From Marinobacter gelidimuriae (GTDB taxonomy: Bacteria > Pseudomonadota > Gammaproteobacteria > Pseudomonadales > Oleiphilaceae), in assembly GCF_000372805.1 (NCBI RefSeq), contig NZ_KB889828.1:1-64000 (forward strand): a stretch of 64,000 bases of DNA. Direction: 5' to 3'. Position numbers and translations under genes: made by a program. The notes below the pieces were generated by a model. The model made no database searches, had not been told where the DNA came from, and saw only the letters and a list, made by a program, of their open reading frames with translations. Positions 57,066 to 64,000 of this stretch are shown here, in pieces (the stretch's first letter is position 1; every line of letters starts with the position of its first letter).

Positions 57066-58187
57066 TCAGTCCTGCTGAATGGTCAGCTTGTCCACCGAAG
57101 ACGACAACTTGTCCACCCCTTGGGCATCGGTTCCAAGCTTTATCATCAAACGCAAATCGTTGGGTGCGTCGGCATGCGCCAGGGCATCTTCATAAGTGAC
57201 TGAACCTTCGGAATACAGCTCATACAGCGCCTGATCAAAAGTGCGCATGCCAATTTCGTTGGATTTGGCCATCAGGTCTTTGAGCTTGTGCACTTCGCCT
57301 TTGCGAATCAGGTCAGCCGCCAGCGGCGTATTGATCAGCACTTCAATAACCGCTTTCCGGCCCTTGCCGTCTGGCGTGGGCACCAGTTGCTGCGCCACAA
57401 TGGCGCGCAGGTTCAGCGACAGGTCCATCCAGATTTGGCCGTGCTGTTCGGGTGGAAAAAACTGGATAATCCGGTCCAGCGCCTGGTTGGCGTTGTTGGC
57501 GTGCAGAGTCGCCAGGCACAAGTGCCCGGTTTCGGCGAACTGTACGGAATATTCCATGGTCTGGCGGGTTCGCACCTCACCTATCAAGATCACATCTGGC
57601 GCCTGGCGCAAGGTGTTTTTCAGCGCCACTTCAAAGCTGGCGGTGTCTATGCCTACTTCGCGCTGGGTCACAATGCAGCCCGCATGCTGGTGAATAAATT
57701 CAATCGGATCTTCGATAGAAATGATATGACCGCGGCTGTTGTGGTTGCGGTAGCCGATCATCGCAGCCAGCGAGGTGGATTTGCCCGTGCCGGTAGCCCC
57801 GACAAACATGATCAGCCCGCGCTTGGTCATGGCCAGCTCTTTAACGATGTCAGGCAGCGCAAGATCGTCGATTCCCGGTATCTTTACTTCAATACGACGC
57901 AGCACCATGCCGCACTGATTGCGTTGGAAAAACGCGCTAACCCGAAAGCGACCAATGCCACGGGCACTGATGGCGAAGTTGCACTCGTGGCTTTCATCAA
58001 ACTCGGCGCGTTGCTTGTCGCTCATGGCGCCGTAAACGAGCTCGCGGGTCATATCGGGTGTTAGGGCGGTCTTTGTGACAGGCCACACCTTGCCGTTCAC
58101 TTTCATACTGGGCGCAACGCCGGCGGTAATGAACAAGTCCGAGCCGCCTTTCTCAACCATCAGCCGCAGTAGCTTTTCAAATTCCAT
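57066..58187 (-). CDS. pilU: Type IV pilus retraction ATPase PilU
   Basis: Accessory retraction ATPase of twitching motility. ~373 residues from ATG 58187 (MEFEKLLRLMVEKGGSDLFI), the start used by PilU homologues; GTG/ATG codons at 58196/58193 are alternatives. Walker A GATGTGKST, Asp box IISIEDPIEFIHQ, Walker B (ILIGEVR) and His box GHLCLATLHANN are intact. pilU follows pilT by ~70 bp. Confidence 0.95.
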   Translation of the reverse strand: MEFEKLLRLMVEKGGSDLFITAGVAPSMKVNGKVWPVTKTALTPDMTRELVYGAMSDKQRAEFDESHECNFAISARGIGRFRVSAFFQRNQCGMVLRRIEVKIPGIDDLALPDIVKELAMTKRGLIMFVGATGTGKSTSLAAMIGYRNHNSRGHIISIEDPIEFIHQHAGCIVTQREVGIDTASFEVALKNTLRQAPDVILIGEVRTRQTMEYSVQFAETGHLCLATLHANNANQALDRIIQFFPPEQHGQIWMDLSLNLRAIVAQQLVPTPDGKGRKAVIEVLINTPLAADLIRKGEVHKLKDLMAKSNEIGMRTFDQALYELYSEGSVTYEDALAHADAPNDLRLMIKLGTDAQGVDKLSSSVDKLTIQQD

Positions 58188-58260
58188 TTTCATCACCTTT
58201 TGTTGGGCGCGCCCAAGCGCCCGAGTCGTTTTGTATCAGCCGGCGAAGATCCCGTCAGGA

Positions 58261-59295
58261 TTAAAAGGCATCGGGCATTTTTGCTTTCAAACGCGCCTGT
58301 TCGCGCGAGATAAGACCCTTTTGCAACAGGCGTTCCAGACACTGATCCAGAGTCTGCATGCCTAGCGAGCCACCCGTTTGTATCGACGAGTACATCTGCG
58401 CGATTTTATCTTCACGGATCAAGTTGCGAATAGCCGAGGTGCCAATCATGATTTCGTGGGCAGCAATACGCCCGCCGCCCATTTTCTTCATCAGGTTTTG
58501 CGAGATAACCGCCTGTAAAGATTCAGACAGCATCGACCGTACCATGGATTTTTCCTGGGCCGGAAACACGTCAACCACCCGGTCAATGGTTTTTGCCGCC
58601 GAGGTGGTGTGCAGGGTGCCGAATACTAAATGGCCGGTTTCAGCTGCAGTCAGCGCCAAACGAATCGTTTCAAGGTCACGCAGCTCGCCCACCAGAATAA
58701 TGTCCGGGTCTTCCCGCAGCGCCGAGCGCAGTGCTTCATTAAAGCCCAGGGTGTCGCGGTGCACTTCGCGCTGGTTAACCAGGCACTTTTTGGATTCGTG
58801 CACGAACTCAATGGGATCTTCAATGGTCAATATGTGTTCGTAACGGTGGTCGTTGATGTGGTCTACCATGGCCGCCAGCGTGGTGGACTTGCCAGAACCG
58901 GTGGGCCCGGTTACCAGAACCAACCCCCGTGGCACCGCGCAAATATCTTTGAACACCTGGCCCATGCCCAGGTCTTCCATGGTCAGCACTTTCGAGGGAA
59001 TGGTCCGGAACACCGCACCGGAACCGCGATTCTGGTTAAAGGCGTTAACCCGGAAGCGGGCAACCCCAGCCACTTCGAACGAGAAGTCGGTTTCCAGGAA
59101 CTCTTCGTAGTCTTTGCGCTGCTTGTCATTCATGATGTCGTAAATCAGCCCGTGCACTTCCTTATGTGGCAAAGGAGGCAGGTTGATACGGCGTACATCA
59201 CCGTCCACACGAATCATCGGCGGCAAGCCAGCAGAAAGGTGCAAGTCTGACGCGCCCTGTTTCGCCGAGAAGGCAAGCAGTTCGGTAATATCCAT
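58261..59295 (-). CDS. pilT: Type IV pilus retraction ATPase PilT
   Basis: Hexameric ATPase that depolymerises the pilus. 344 residues from ATG 59295 (MDITELLAFSAKQGASDLHL). Walker A GPTGSGKSTTLAAM, ILTIEDPIEFVHESKK, GELRDLETIRLAL and AETGHLVFGTLHT are present, with C-terminal AIRNLIREDKIAQM. Divergent from yggS; the same pilT/yggS/proC/yggT order occurs in Pseudomonas. Confidence 0.96.
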   Translation of the reverse strand: MDITELLAFSAKQGASDLHLSAGLPPMIRVDGDVRRINLPPLPHKEVHGLIYDIMNDKQRKDYEEFLETDFSFEVAGVARFRVNAFNQNRGSGAVFRTIPSKVLTMEDLGMGQVFKDICAVPRGLVLVTGPTGSGKSTTLAAMVDHINDHRYEHILTIEDPIEFVHESKKCLVNQREVHRDTLGFNEALRSALREDPDIILVGELRDLETIRLALTAAETGHLVFGTLHTTSAAKTIDRVVDVFPAQEKSMVRSMLSESLQAVISQNLMKKMGGGRIAAHEIMIGTSAIRNLIREDKIAQMYSSIQTGGSLGMQTLDQCLERLLQKGLISREQARLKAKMPDAF

Positions 59296-59432
59296 AGAGT
59301 TCCCCGGGAGTTTTTCTTTTTCGCCGGCTGCCGTAACCAGCACATCAAGACCGGTGATCACTTGGCATTTCAGTGACCTGCGGGTAACGTGTAACGCTAC
59401 CTGACGCTTTACAAGCAGAGCGATTTCACACC

Positions 59433-60137
59433 ATGAGCAGCATAGCAGACAACATCAAGAGCGTAACCCAGCGCATCGAAAAAGCAACACTACAAGCGAG
59501 TCGAAAGCTCCATTCTGTGCGCTTGTTGGCGGTTAGTAAAACCCGCCAGGCAGACGAGTTGCGCGAAGCTGTGGCGACAGGCCAGCAGGATTTCGGTGAA
59601 AATTATCTGCAAGAGGCTCTGGATAAAATGGCGAACCTGCAGGATATACCGGAGTTACGCTGGCATTTCATAGGGCCGATTCAATCCAATAAAACCACAC
59701 AAATAGCGTCTGCGTTTTGCTGGGTACACAGTGTTGAACGCCTGAGAATAGCCCGCCGCCTGAACGACCAGCGCGACACTGCCTTGCCGCCCTTGAATAT
59801 TTGCGTGCAGGTTAATATTGATAATGAACCCAGCAAATCCGGCTGCTCGCTAGGCGAACTGCCGGCGCTGGCAGCCGCGATTGCCGAACTACCGCAACTG
59901 ACATTGCGCGGACTTATGGCTATTCCGGACCCAGAGCGCGGGGAAGCTGCATTGCGCGAGAGCTTTCGGGCCATGAACAATGCCTTGATCCAGTTACGCC
60001 AGGACCAGCCCGGTGCCGGGCCGCTGGACACCTTGTCTATGGGCATGTCTGACGATCTGGAGCTGGCCATTGGCGAAGGCTCAACCTGGGTAAGAGTAGG
60101 CACGGCTGTGTTTGGTCCACGCCAGCAAAAGAGCTGA
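59433..60137 (+). CDS. PLP-homeostasis protein YggS
   Basis: 234-residue PLP-binding protein, single-domain alanine-racemase-like barrel. The PLP lysine lies in RLLAVSKTRQADE; GENYLQEALDK and HFIGPIQSNKTTQIA are family signatures. It controls cytosolic pyridoxal phosphate; no enzymatic activity is known. Precedes proC by 73 bp. Confidence 0.95.
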   Translation: MSSIADNIKSVTQRIEKATLQASRKLHSVRLLAVSKTRQADELREAVATGQQDFGENYLQEALDKMANLQDIPELRWHFIGPIQSNKTTQIASAFCWVHSVERLRIARRLNDQRDTALPPLNICVQVNIDNEPSKSGCSLGELPALAAAIAELPQLTLRGLMAIPDPERGEAALRESFRAMNNALIQLRQDQPGAGPLDTLSMGMSDDLELAIGEGSTWVRVGTAVFGPRQQKS

Positions 60138-60210
60138 AAACATCGATTCCTGTTATAATCCGCAACAGGCACAACCATTTTTTCGATTGGGTCAAACCCC
60201 GGAGTGAATC

Positions 60211-61041
60211 TTGAGCAAATCACCGACCATTTCATTTATTGGTGCCGGTAATATGGCGAGCACCATTATTGGCGGCATGCTGGATAACGGCTATAAAGCC
60301 GGCGAAATTTGGGTCAGCGCCCCAGACGACGAGCATCTGCAAGGCTTGCGCAAGCGTTTCGGCATCTGCGTAACCACCGACAACCGCTACTGCGCCCAAC
60401 AATCTGACATTGTTGTATTGGCGGTAAAGCCGCAAGTAATGGCCAGCGTGTGTGAAGACATTGCTGCGGTGGTGCGCAATACCCGGCCACTGATGGTCTC
60501 AATTGCAGCAGGCCTGACCGCCGACACGATCGACGGATGGCTTGGCGGTGGCGTACCCATGGTGCGGGTAATGCCCAATACGCCGTCACTGGTGGGTAAA
60601 GGTGCCGCCGGCCTGTTTGCCAACTCGCGGGTCAGCGAACAGCAGAAAAATGACGTTACGGCTATTTTTGACAGCGTAGGTTCTGCCAACTGGGTGCAGC
60701 AGGAAGAACAACTACACGCGGTAACCGCGCTGTCTGGCAGTGGCCCTGCCTATTTTTTCCTAATGCTGGAAGCTCTGGAAGAAGCCGCCACTAACGCTGG
60801 CATGGCAGCAGAAACAGCTCGGGAACTGGCCATCCAAACCATGGCAGGTGCCGCAGAAATGGCGGCTCGTAGTGACCTGGAACCGGCGCAACTCAAACGT
60901 AATGTGATGTCACCCGGTGGCACTACCGAGCAGGCAGTGAATACTTTCGAGCAAGGTGGTTTGCGCGAACTGGTGCAAAAAGCCTACTCAGCGGCCTATA
61001 CCCGCTCCCAGGAAATGGCCAAAGAACTGGCCGGTAAATAA
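60211..61041 (+). CDS. proC: Pyrroline-5-carboxylate reductase
   Basis: Last step of proline synthesis. 276 residues; NADP-binding ISFIGAGNMASTIIGGM, VRVMPNTPSLVGKGAAGL, ALSGSGPAYFFLMLEAL and VMSPGGTTEQAV are conserved. Start is TTG 60211 with GGAG six bases upstream. yggT follows after 25 bp. Confidence 0.96.
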   Translation: MSKSPTISFIGAGNMASTIIGGMLDNGYKAGEIWVSAPDDEHLQGLRKRFGICVTTDNRYCAQQSDIVVLAVKPQVMASVCEDIAAVVRNTRPLMVSIAAGLTADTIDGWLGGGVPMVRVMPNTPSLVGKGAAGLFANSRVSEQQKNDVTAIFDSVGSANWVQQEEQLHAVTALSGSGPAYFFLMLEALEEAATNAGMAAETARELAIQTMAGAAEMAARSDLEPAQLKRNVMSPGGTTEQAVNTFEQGGLRELVQKAYSAAYTRSQEMAKELAGK

Positions 61042-61066
61042 CCATAGCAAACGGAGACACCCGCTG

Positions 61067-61651
61067 ATGCTGCCGAAGATTCTGCTCACAATTTTGTCGA
61101 TCGCCTCGTCGTTCTATATGACCTTGGTACTGCTGAGGTTTTTGCTGCAGCTGGCGCGAGCCGATTTTTACAATCCTATTTCGCAGTTCGTGGTGAAGGT
61201 CACCAATCCTCCCCTGCGCGTTGTGCGCAAGCTTGTTCCTGGCTGGGGCGGTATTGATGGCGCGGCTATCGTGCTGGCCATACTGATTCAAGCTATCACC
61301 TTTACCTTGGTATTGCTGCTATATGACGCCGGCGCAGCGCTGTTCAATCCGGCGTGGCTGTTGTCCTGGTCGGTGCTGAACGTGGCGGGACTGGTAGCAT
61401 CTCTGTATTTCTGGGCGGTGATTGCCGTGGTGGTTATCAGCTGGATCGCACCCGGCAGCAGCCACCCGGCGATTCAGCTGGTGGCTCAGATTACCGAACC
61501 GGTCATGCGTCCGGTGCGCAAAGTGGTGCCATCACTGGGCGGCCTGGACCTGTCACCCATTATTGTATTTCTGATACTGCAGGTTATTACCGTGATGATT
61601 GATCACATGAAGGTAGCCACCGGCATGCCGGCGCTGCTGGCAGGAATGTAA
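61067..61651 (+). CDS. YggT-family membrane protein
   Basis: 194 residues with four or more hydrophobic helices in two repeats (each with a NP(P)..R.VRK.VP element: TNPPLRVVRKLVP, TEPVMRPVRKVVP). YGGT family members are linked with osmotic tolerance or cell division; role uncertain. Start ATG 61067 chosen by family N-terminus. Usually adjacent to proC. Confidence 0.92.
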   Translation: MLPKILLTILSIASSFYMTLVLLRFLLQLARADFYNPISQFVVKVTNPPLRVVRKLVPGWGGIDGAAIVLAILIQAITFTLVLLLYDAGAALFNPAWLLSWSVLNVAGLVASLYFWAVIAVVVISWIAPGSSHPAIQLVAQITEPVMRPVRKVVPSLGGLDLSPIIVFLILQVITVMIDHMKVATGMPALLAGM

Positions 61652-61764
61652 CTCAGGTCGGCAGTTGCAGCTCGCTGCTGCCGCCTTTACACTAAACCGC
61701 CTGAGCGTCGTTCCTCTGTGGCGCATCCGTATTTCTCGATTCCAGCCAGGAAGTCATCGCGCCA

Positions 61765-62913
61765 ATGCCCGATCCATTGCCCGCAGATTCTGTTGGGCTT
61801 GTTACCCCGCAGACCTACCATTTTGATACACCGCTGGAGCTTGCTTGCAGCAAGGTGTTGTGCCGCTATGAGCTGGTTGTGGAAACCTATGGCGAACTGA
61901 ATGCCAGCGCCAGCAATGCGATTTTGATTTGTCACGCCCTTAGCGGCCACCATCACGCCGCCGGTTATCACAGCGCCGACGAACGCAAAGCAGGCTGGTG
62001 GGACAGTTGTATTGGTCCCGGAAAGCCCATTGATACCCGCCGTTTTTTTGTGGTGAGCCTTAACAATCTGGGAGGGTGCCACGGCAGCACCGGCCCCAGC
62101 AGCACCAACCCGGACACGGGCTCACTGTATGGCCCGGACTTTCCAGTTGTCACGGTAACTGACTGGGTCAACAGCCAGGCGCGGCTGGCCGACAAGCTCG
62201 GCATAGAATGCTGGGCTGCGGTGGTGGGCGGATCGCTGGGTGGCATGCAAGCACTGCAATGGAGCCTTACCTATCCGGAGCGCATACGCCACGCGGCGGT
62301 TATCGCGTCAACGCCGCGCCTGAGCGCTCAGAACATTGCCTTTAACGAGGTAGCGCGACAGGCCATTACCAGTGATCCAGAATTTCACGCCGGGCGCTAC
62401 AGCGACAATCTCACACTACCCCGGCGCGGTTTGATGCTGGCGCGCATGGTGGGCCACATTACCTACTTGTCTGAGGTTTCCATGGGTGAGAAATTTGGCC
62501 GTGAGCTGCGCGAAGAAGCTTACAAATTCGGCTACGACGCGGAATTTCAGGTAGAAAGCTATCTGCGCTATCAGGGCGAACGTTTTTCCGAATCGTTCGA
62601 TGCCAACACCTACCTGCTGATGACCAAGGCTCTGGACTACTTCGACCCCGCCTACGAATTCGACGGTGACCTGGCCAAAGCCCTGCAGGGCGCACGCTGC
62701 GAATTCCTGGTGTTGTCATTCAGTACCGACTGGCGCTTTGCGCCAGAGCGCTCTGAAGAGTTGGTTAAAGCCATGATCGCCGCTCGCTGCAAAGTCAGCT
62801 ACGCTGAAATTGACGCACCCTGGGGTCACGATGGGTTTCTGATTCCCACGCCACGTTATACCGATGTATTCACCGCCTATATGGACCGTGTTGCGCGGGA
62901 GGTTGGAGCATGA
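61765..62913 (+). CDS. metX: Homoserine O-acyltransferase (MetX)
   Basis: Acylates homoserine (acetyl- or succinyl-CoA) at the start of methionine synthesis. 382 residues, alpha/beta hydrolase fold: nucleophile Ser in [14 protein letters not shown], Asp in SFSTDWRF, His in PWGHDGFLI. Acetyl or succinyl specificity cannot be told safely by eye; proteobacterial MetX proteins paired with MetW are often succinyl-specific. It overlaps metW by 4 nt. No SAM riboswitch was seen upstream. Confidence 0.94.
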   Translation: MPDPLPADSVGLVTPQTYHFDTPLELACSKVLCRYELVVETYGELNASASNAILICHALSGHHHAAGYHSADERKAGWWDSCIGPGKPIDTRRFFVVSLNNLGGCHGSTGPSSTNPDTGSLYGPDFPVVTVTDWVNSQARLADKLGIECWAAVVGGSLGGMQALQWSLTYPERIRHAAVIASTPRLSAQNIAFNEVARQAITSDPEFHAGRYSDNLTLPRRGLMLARMVGHITYLSEVSMGEKFGRELREEAYKFGYDAEFQVESYLRYQGERFSESFDANTYLLMTKALDYFDPAYEFDGDLAKALQGARCEFLVLSFSTDWRFAPERSEELVKAMIAARCKVSYAEIDAPWGHDGFLIPTPRYTDVFTAYMDRVAREVGA

Positions 62914-63515
62914 GAGCCGATCTTGAAATTATCCAGCAGTGGATAAAACCGGGCCATCACGTATTGGATCTGGGTTGCGGTGACGGCATGCTGCTCGATT
63001 TTCTGCAGCGCGAACGCGGCGCAAGCGGCTATGGCCTGGAGATTAATCCGGCGCACATCACACACTGTATGAGCCGCGGTGTATCAGTAATAGAACAAAA
63101 TCTCGACACCCAGGGGCTGGCCAATTTTGACGACAACAGTTTCGATGTCGTGCTGATGACCCAGGCCCTGCAAGCGGTACGCCGACCCGACAAAGTGCTG
63201 GACGAAATGCTGCGCCTGGGCAACGAGGGCATTGTTACCTTTCCCAACTTTGCCCATTGGCGCTTGCGATGGGGATTGGCGTTGAGCGGACGCATGCCCG
63301 AATCCGAAGCACTTCCGTATAAGTGGTATAACACCCCCAACATACGGCTGTGTACGTTCCAGGACTTTGAAGCTCTGTGCCGCCAGAAAAGCATACGCAT
63401 CACCAGCCGCAAGGTTGTAGACGGCCAGCATCAGAACAGCTGGGTGGCCCGTTTGTGGCCAAACCTGCTGGGCGAAATCGCGATTTACCGCATCACCAGG
63501 GAGAATTCACAATGA
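62910..63515 (+). CDS. metW: Methionine biosynthesis protein MetW
   Basis: 201-residue SAM-methyltransferase fold: [17 protein letters not shown] (motif I) and GYGLEIN. Required with MetX for methionine formation in Pseudomonas; the metX-metW pair is a hallmark of these bacteria. Overlaps metX (4 nt) and DUF4426 (4 nt), so a tight three-gene operon. Confidence 0.96.
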   Translation: MRADLEIIQQWIKPGHHVLDLGCGDGMLLDFLQRERGASGYGLEINPAHITHCMSRGVSVIEQNLDTQGLANFDDNSFDVVLMTQALQAVRRPDKVLDEMLRLGNEGIVTFPNFAHWRLRWGLALSGRMPESEALPYKWYNTPNIRLCTFQDFEALCRQKSIRITSRKVVDGQHQNSWVARLWPNLLGEIAIYRITRENSQ

Positions 63516-63967
63516 TGATTGCCAAACACCCGGTTTTTATGCGCTCGGCGTTTGCGCTGGTGCTGCTGTGCCTTGCTGGCCTGGCCCAGGCCGACAGTAA
63601 GGATTTCGGTGAATACACCGTTTCCTGGAGCGTGCTGCCCAGCACATTTCTGACACCGGAAATTGCGAAAGAAAACAATCTTCAGCGCAGTAAAAGCATC
63701 GGCATTGTGAACGTTGCCATTATGCAAACCAACGCCGACGGTACTTTGTCGCCGGTAGCGGGCCAGGTAGAGGGCCGAGTCACCAACGACATCCAGCAAG
63801 TTCGTTTTCTGGCGTTTCGCCGCATACAGGAAGGCAGCGCGATATACTTCATTGCCGAGTACCAGTATGGCACGGCTGAATTGCTGACGTTCAATGTCAC
63901 CGCGCGCCCAACGGGTCACGACCAGAAACTGCCGGTACGATTTTCCCAAGCCTTGTTTAACGACTAA
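63512..63967 (+). CDS. DUF4426 domain protein
   Basis: 151 residues: signal peptide ([20 protein letters not shown], cleavage near AQA-DS) and a DUF4426 domain (FGEYTVSWSVLPSTFLTPEIA, YQYGTAELLTFNV). Periplasmic, unknown function; found directly after metW in Pseudomonas. ATG 63512 overlaps metW. Confidence 0.9.
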   Translation: MMIAKHPVFMRSAFALVLLCLAGLAQADSKDFGEYTVSWSVLPSTFLTPEIAKENNLQRSKSIGIVNVAIMQTNADGTLSPVAGQVEGRVTNDIQQVRFLAFRRIQEGSAIYFIAEYQYGTAELLTFNVTARPTGHDQKLPVRFSQALFND

Positions 63968-63989
63968 GCCTTTAACAACTGAGCCTTCA

Positions 63990-64000
63990 ATGCCCCAAAC
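63990..64000 (+). CDS. Possible start of next gene (rdgB expected by context)
   Basis: ATGCCCCAAAC at the right edge could be the first codons of the inosine/xanthosine triphosphatase gene that follows metW-DUF4426 in Pseudomonas. Only three codons are visible, so this rests on gene order alone. Confidence 0.3.

Noticed and set aside
61652-61764. SAM riboswitch upstream of metX
   Set aside because: A CTCAGG/CCTGAG pair at the ends of the gap is the only structure; no SAM-I/II core was found.

Overview
The window is a stretch of gammaproteobacterial chromosome that is almost entirely core genome, with gene orders shared with Pseudomonas and best matched to a Marinobacter-like marine bacterium. 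Evidence: 16S-tyrS-M23-anmK-erpA-argC, dksA-gluQ-cbrA-cbrB-pcnB-folK-panBC, rpsU-dnaG-rpoD, gmk-rpoZ-spoT-ridA, rph/crc/pyrE, polA, pilTU, yggS-proC-yggT and metX-metW. The species cannot be fixed from this sequence alone. No insertion sequence, prophage, integron or CRISPR array was seen.

Layout. 1-436: 5' end of a leftward rRNA operon with its promoter and boxA. 437-6172: tyrS, an M23 endopeptidase, anmK, erpA (with an IscR-like site over its promoter) and argC. 6350-11409: a ClC channel, hemJ, thiD (apparently starting at ATC), thiE, hemL and a terminator. 11445-18538: a TPR lipoprotein, PBP1b, a kinase-like fusion protein, sfsA, dksA and gluQ. 18611-23753: a small membrane protein, cbrA, cbrB and a CrcZ-like small RNA. 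23885-31945: pcnB, two folK genes, panBC, pgi, folB, plsY and tsaD. 32039-36382: the macromolecular synthesis operon (rpsU, dnaG, rpoD) and a tRNA-Ile2. 36451-45243: DUF2489, an HDOD fragment, recG, oxyR (lacking the resolving cysteine), a YeeZ-like reductase, ridA, spoT, rpoZ and gmk. 45244-48707: a small accessory patch splitting yicC from gmk (CaiB and photolyase remnants, hipBA, a 2OG-Fe oxygenase). 48708-63967: yicC, rph, crc, pyrE, DUF4124, an acidic phasin-like protein, DUF2782, polA, pilU, pilT, yggS, proC, yggT, metX, metW and DUF4426.

Most interesting system. The window holds almost every part of the Pseudomonas-type carbon catabolite repression circuit: the sensor CbrA, the sigma-54 activator CbrB, a putative CbrB enhancer cluster, an IHF-like site, a sigma-54 promoter, a ~390-nt A-rich RNA with four exact AANAAYAANAA motifs and a terminator (23204-23753), and, 27 kb away next to pyrE, a Crc protein that has lost exonuclease active-site residues. 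Only Hfq is outside the window. The RNA is unannotated by any protein-based method and looks like CrcZ outside the genus Pseudomonas.

Start codons were chosen by ribosome-binding-site spacing and by the known N-termini of the families; where the choice is uncertain this is stated.
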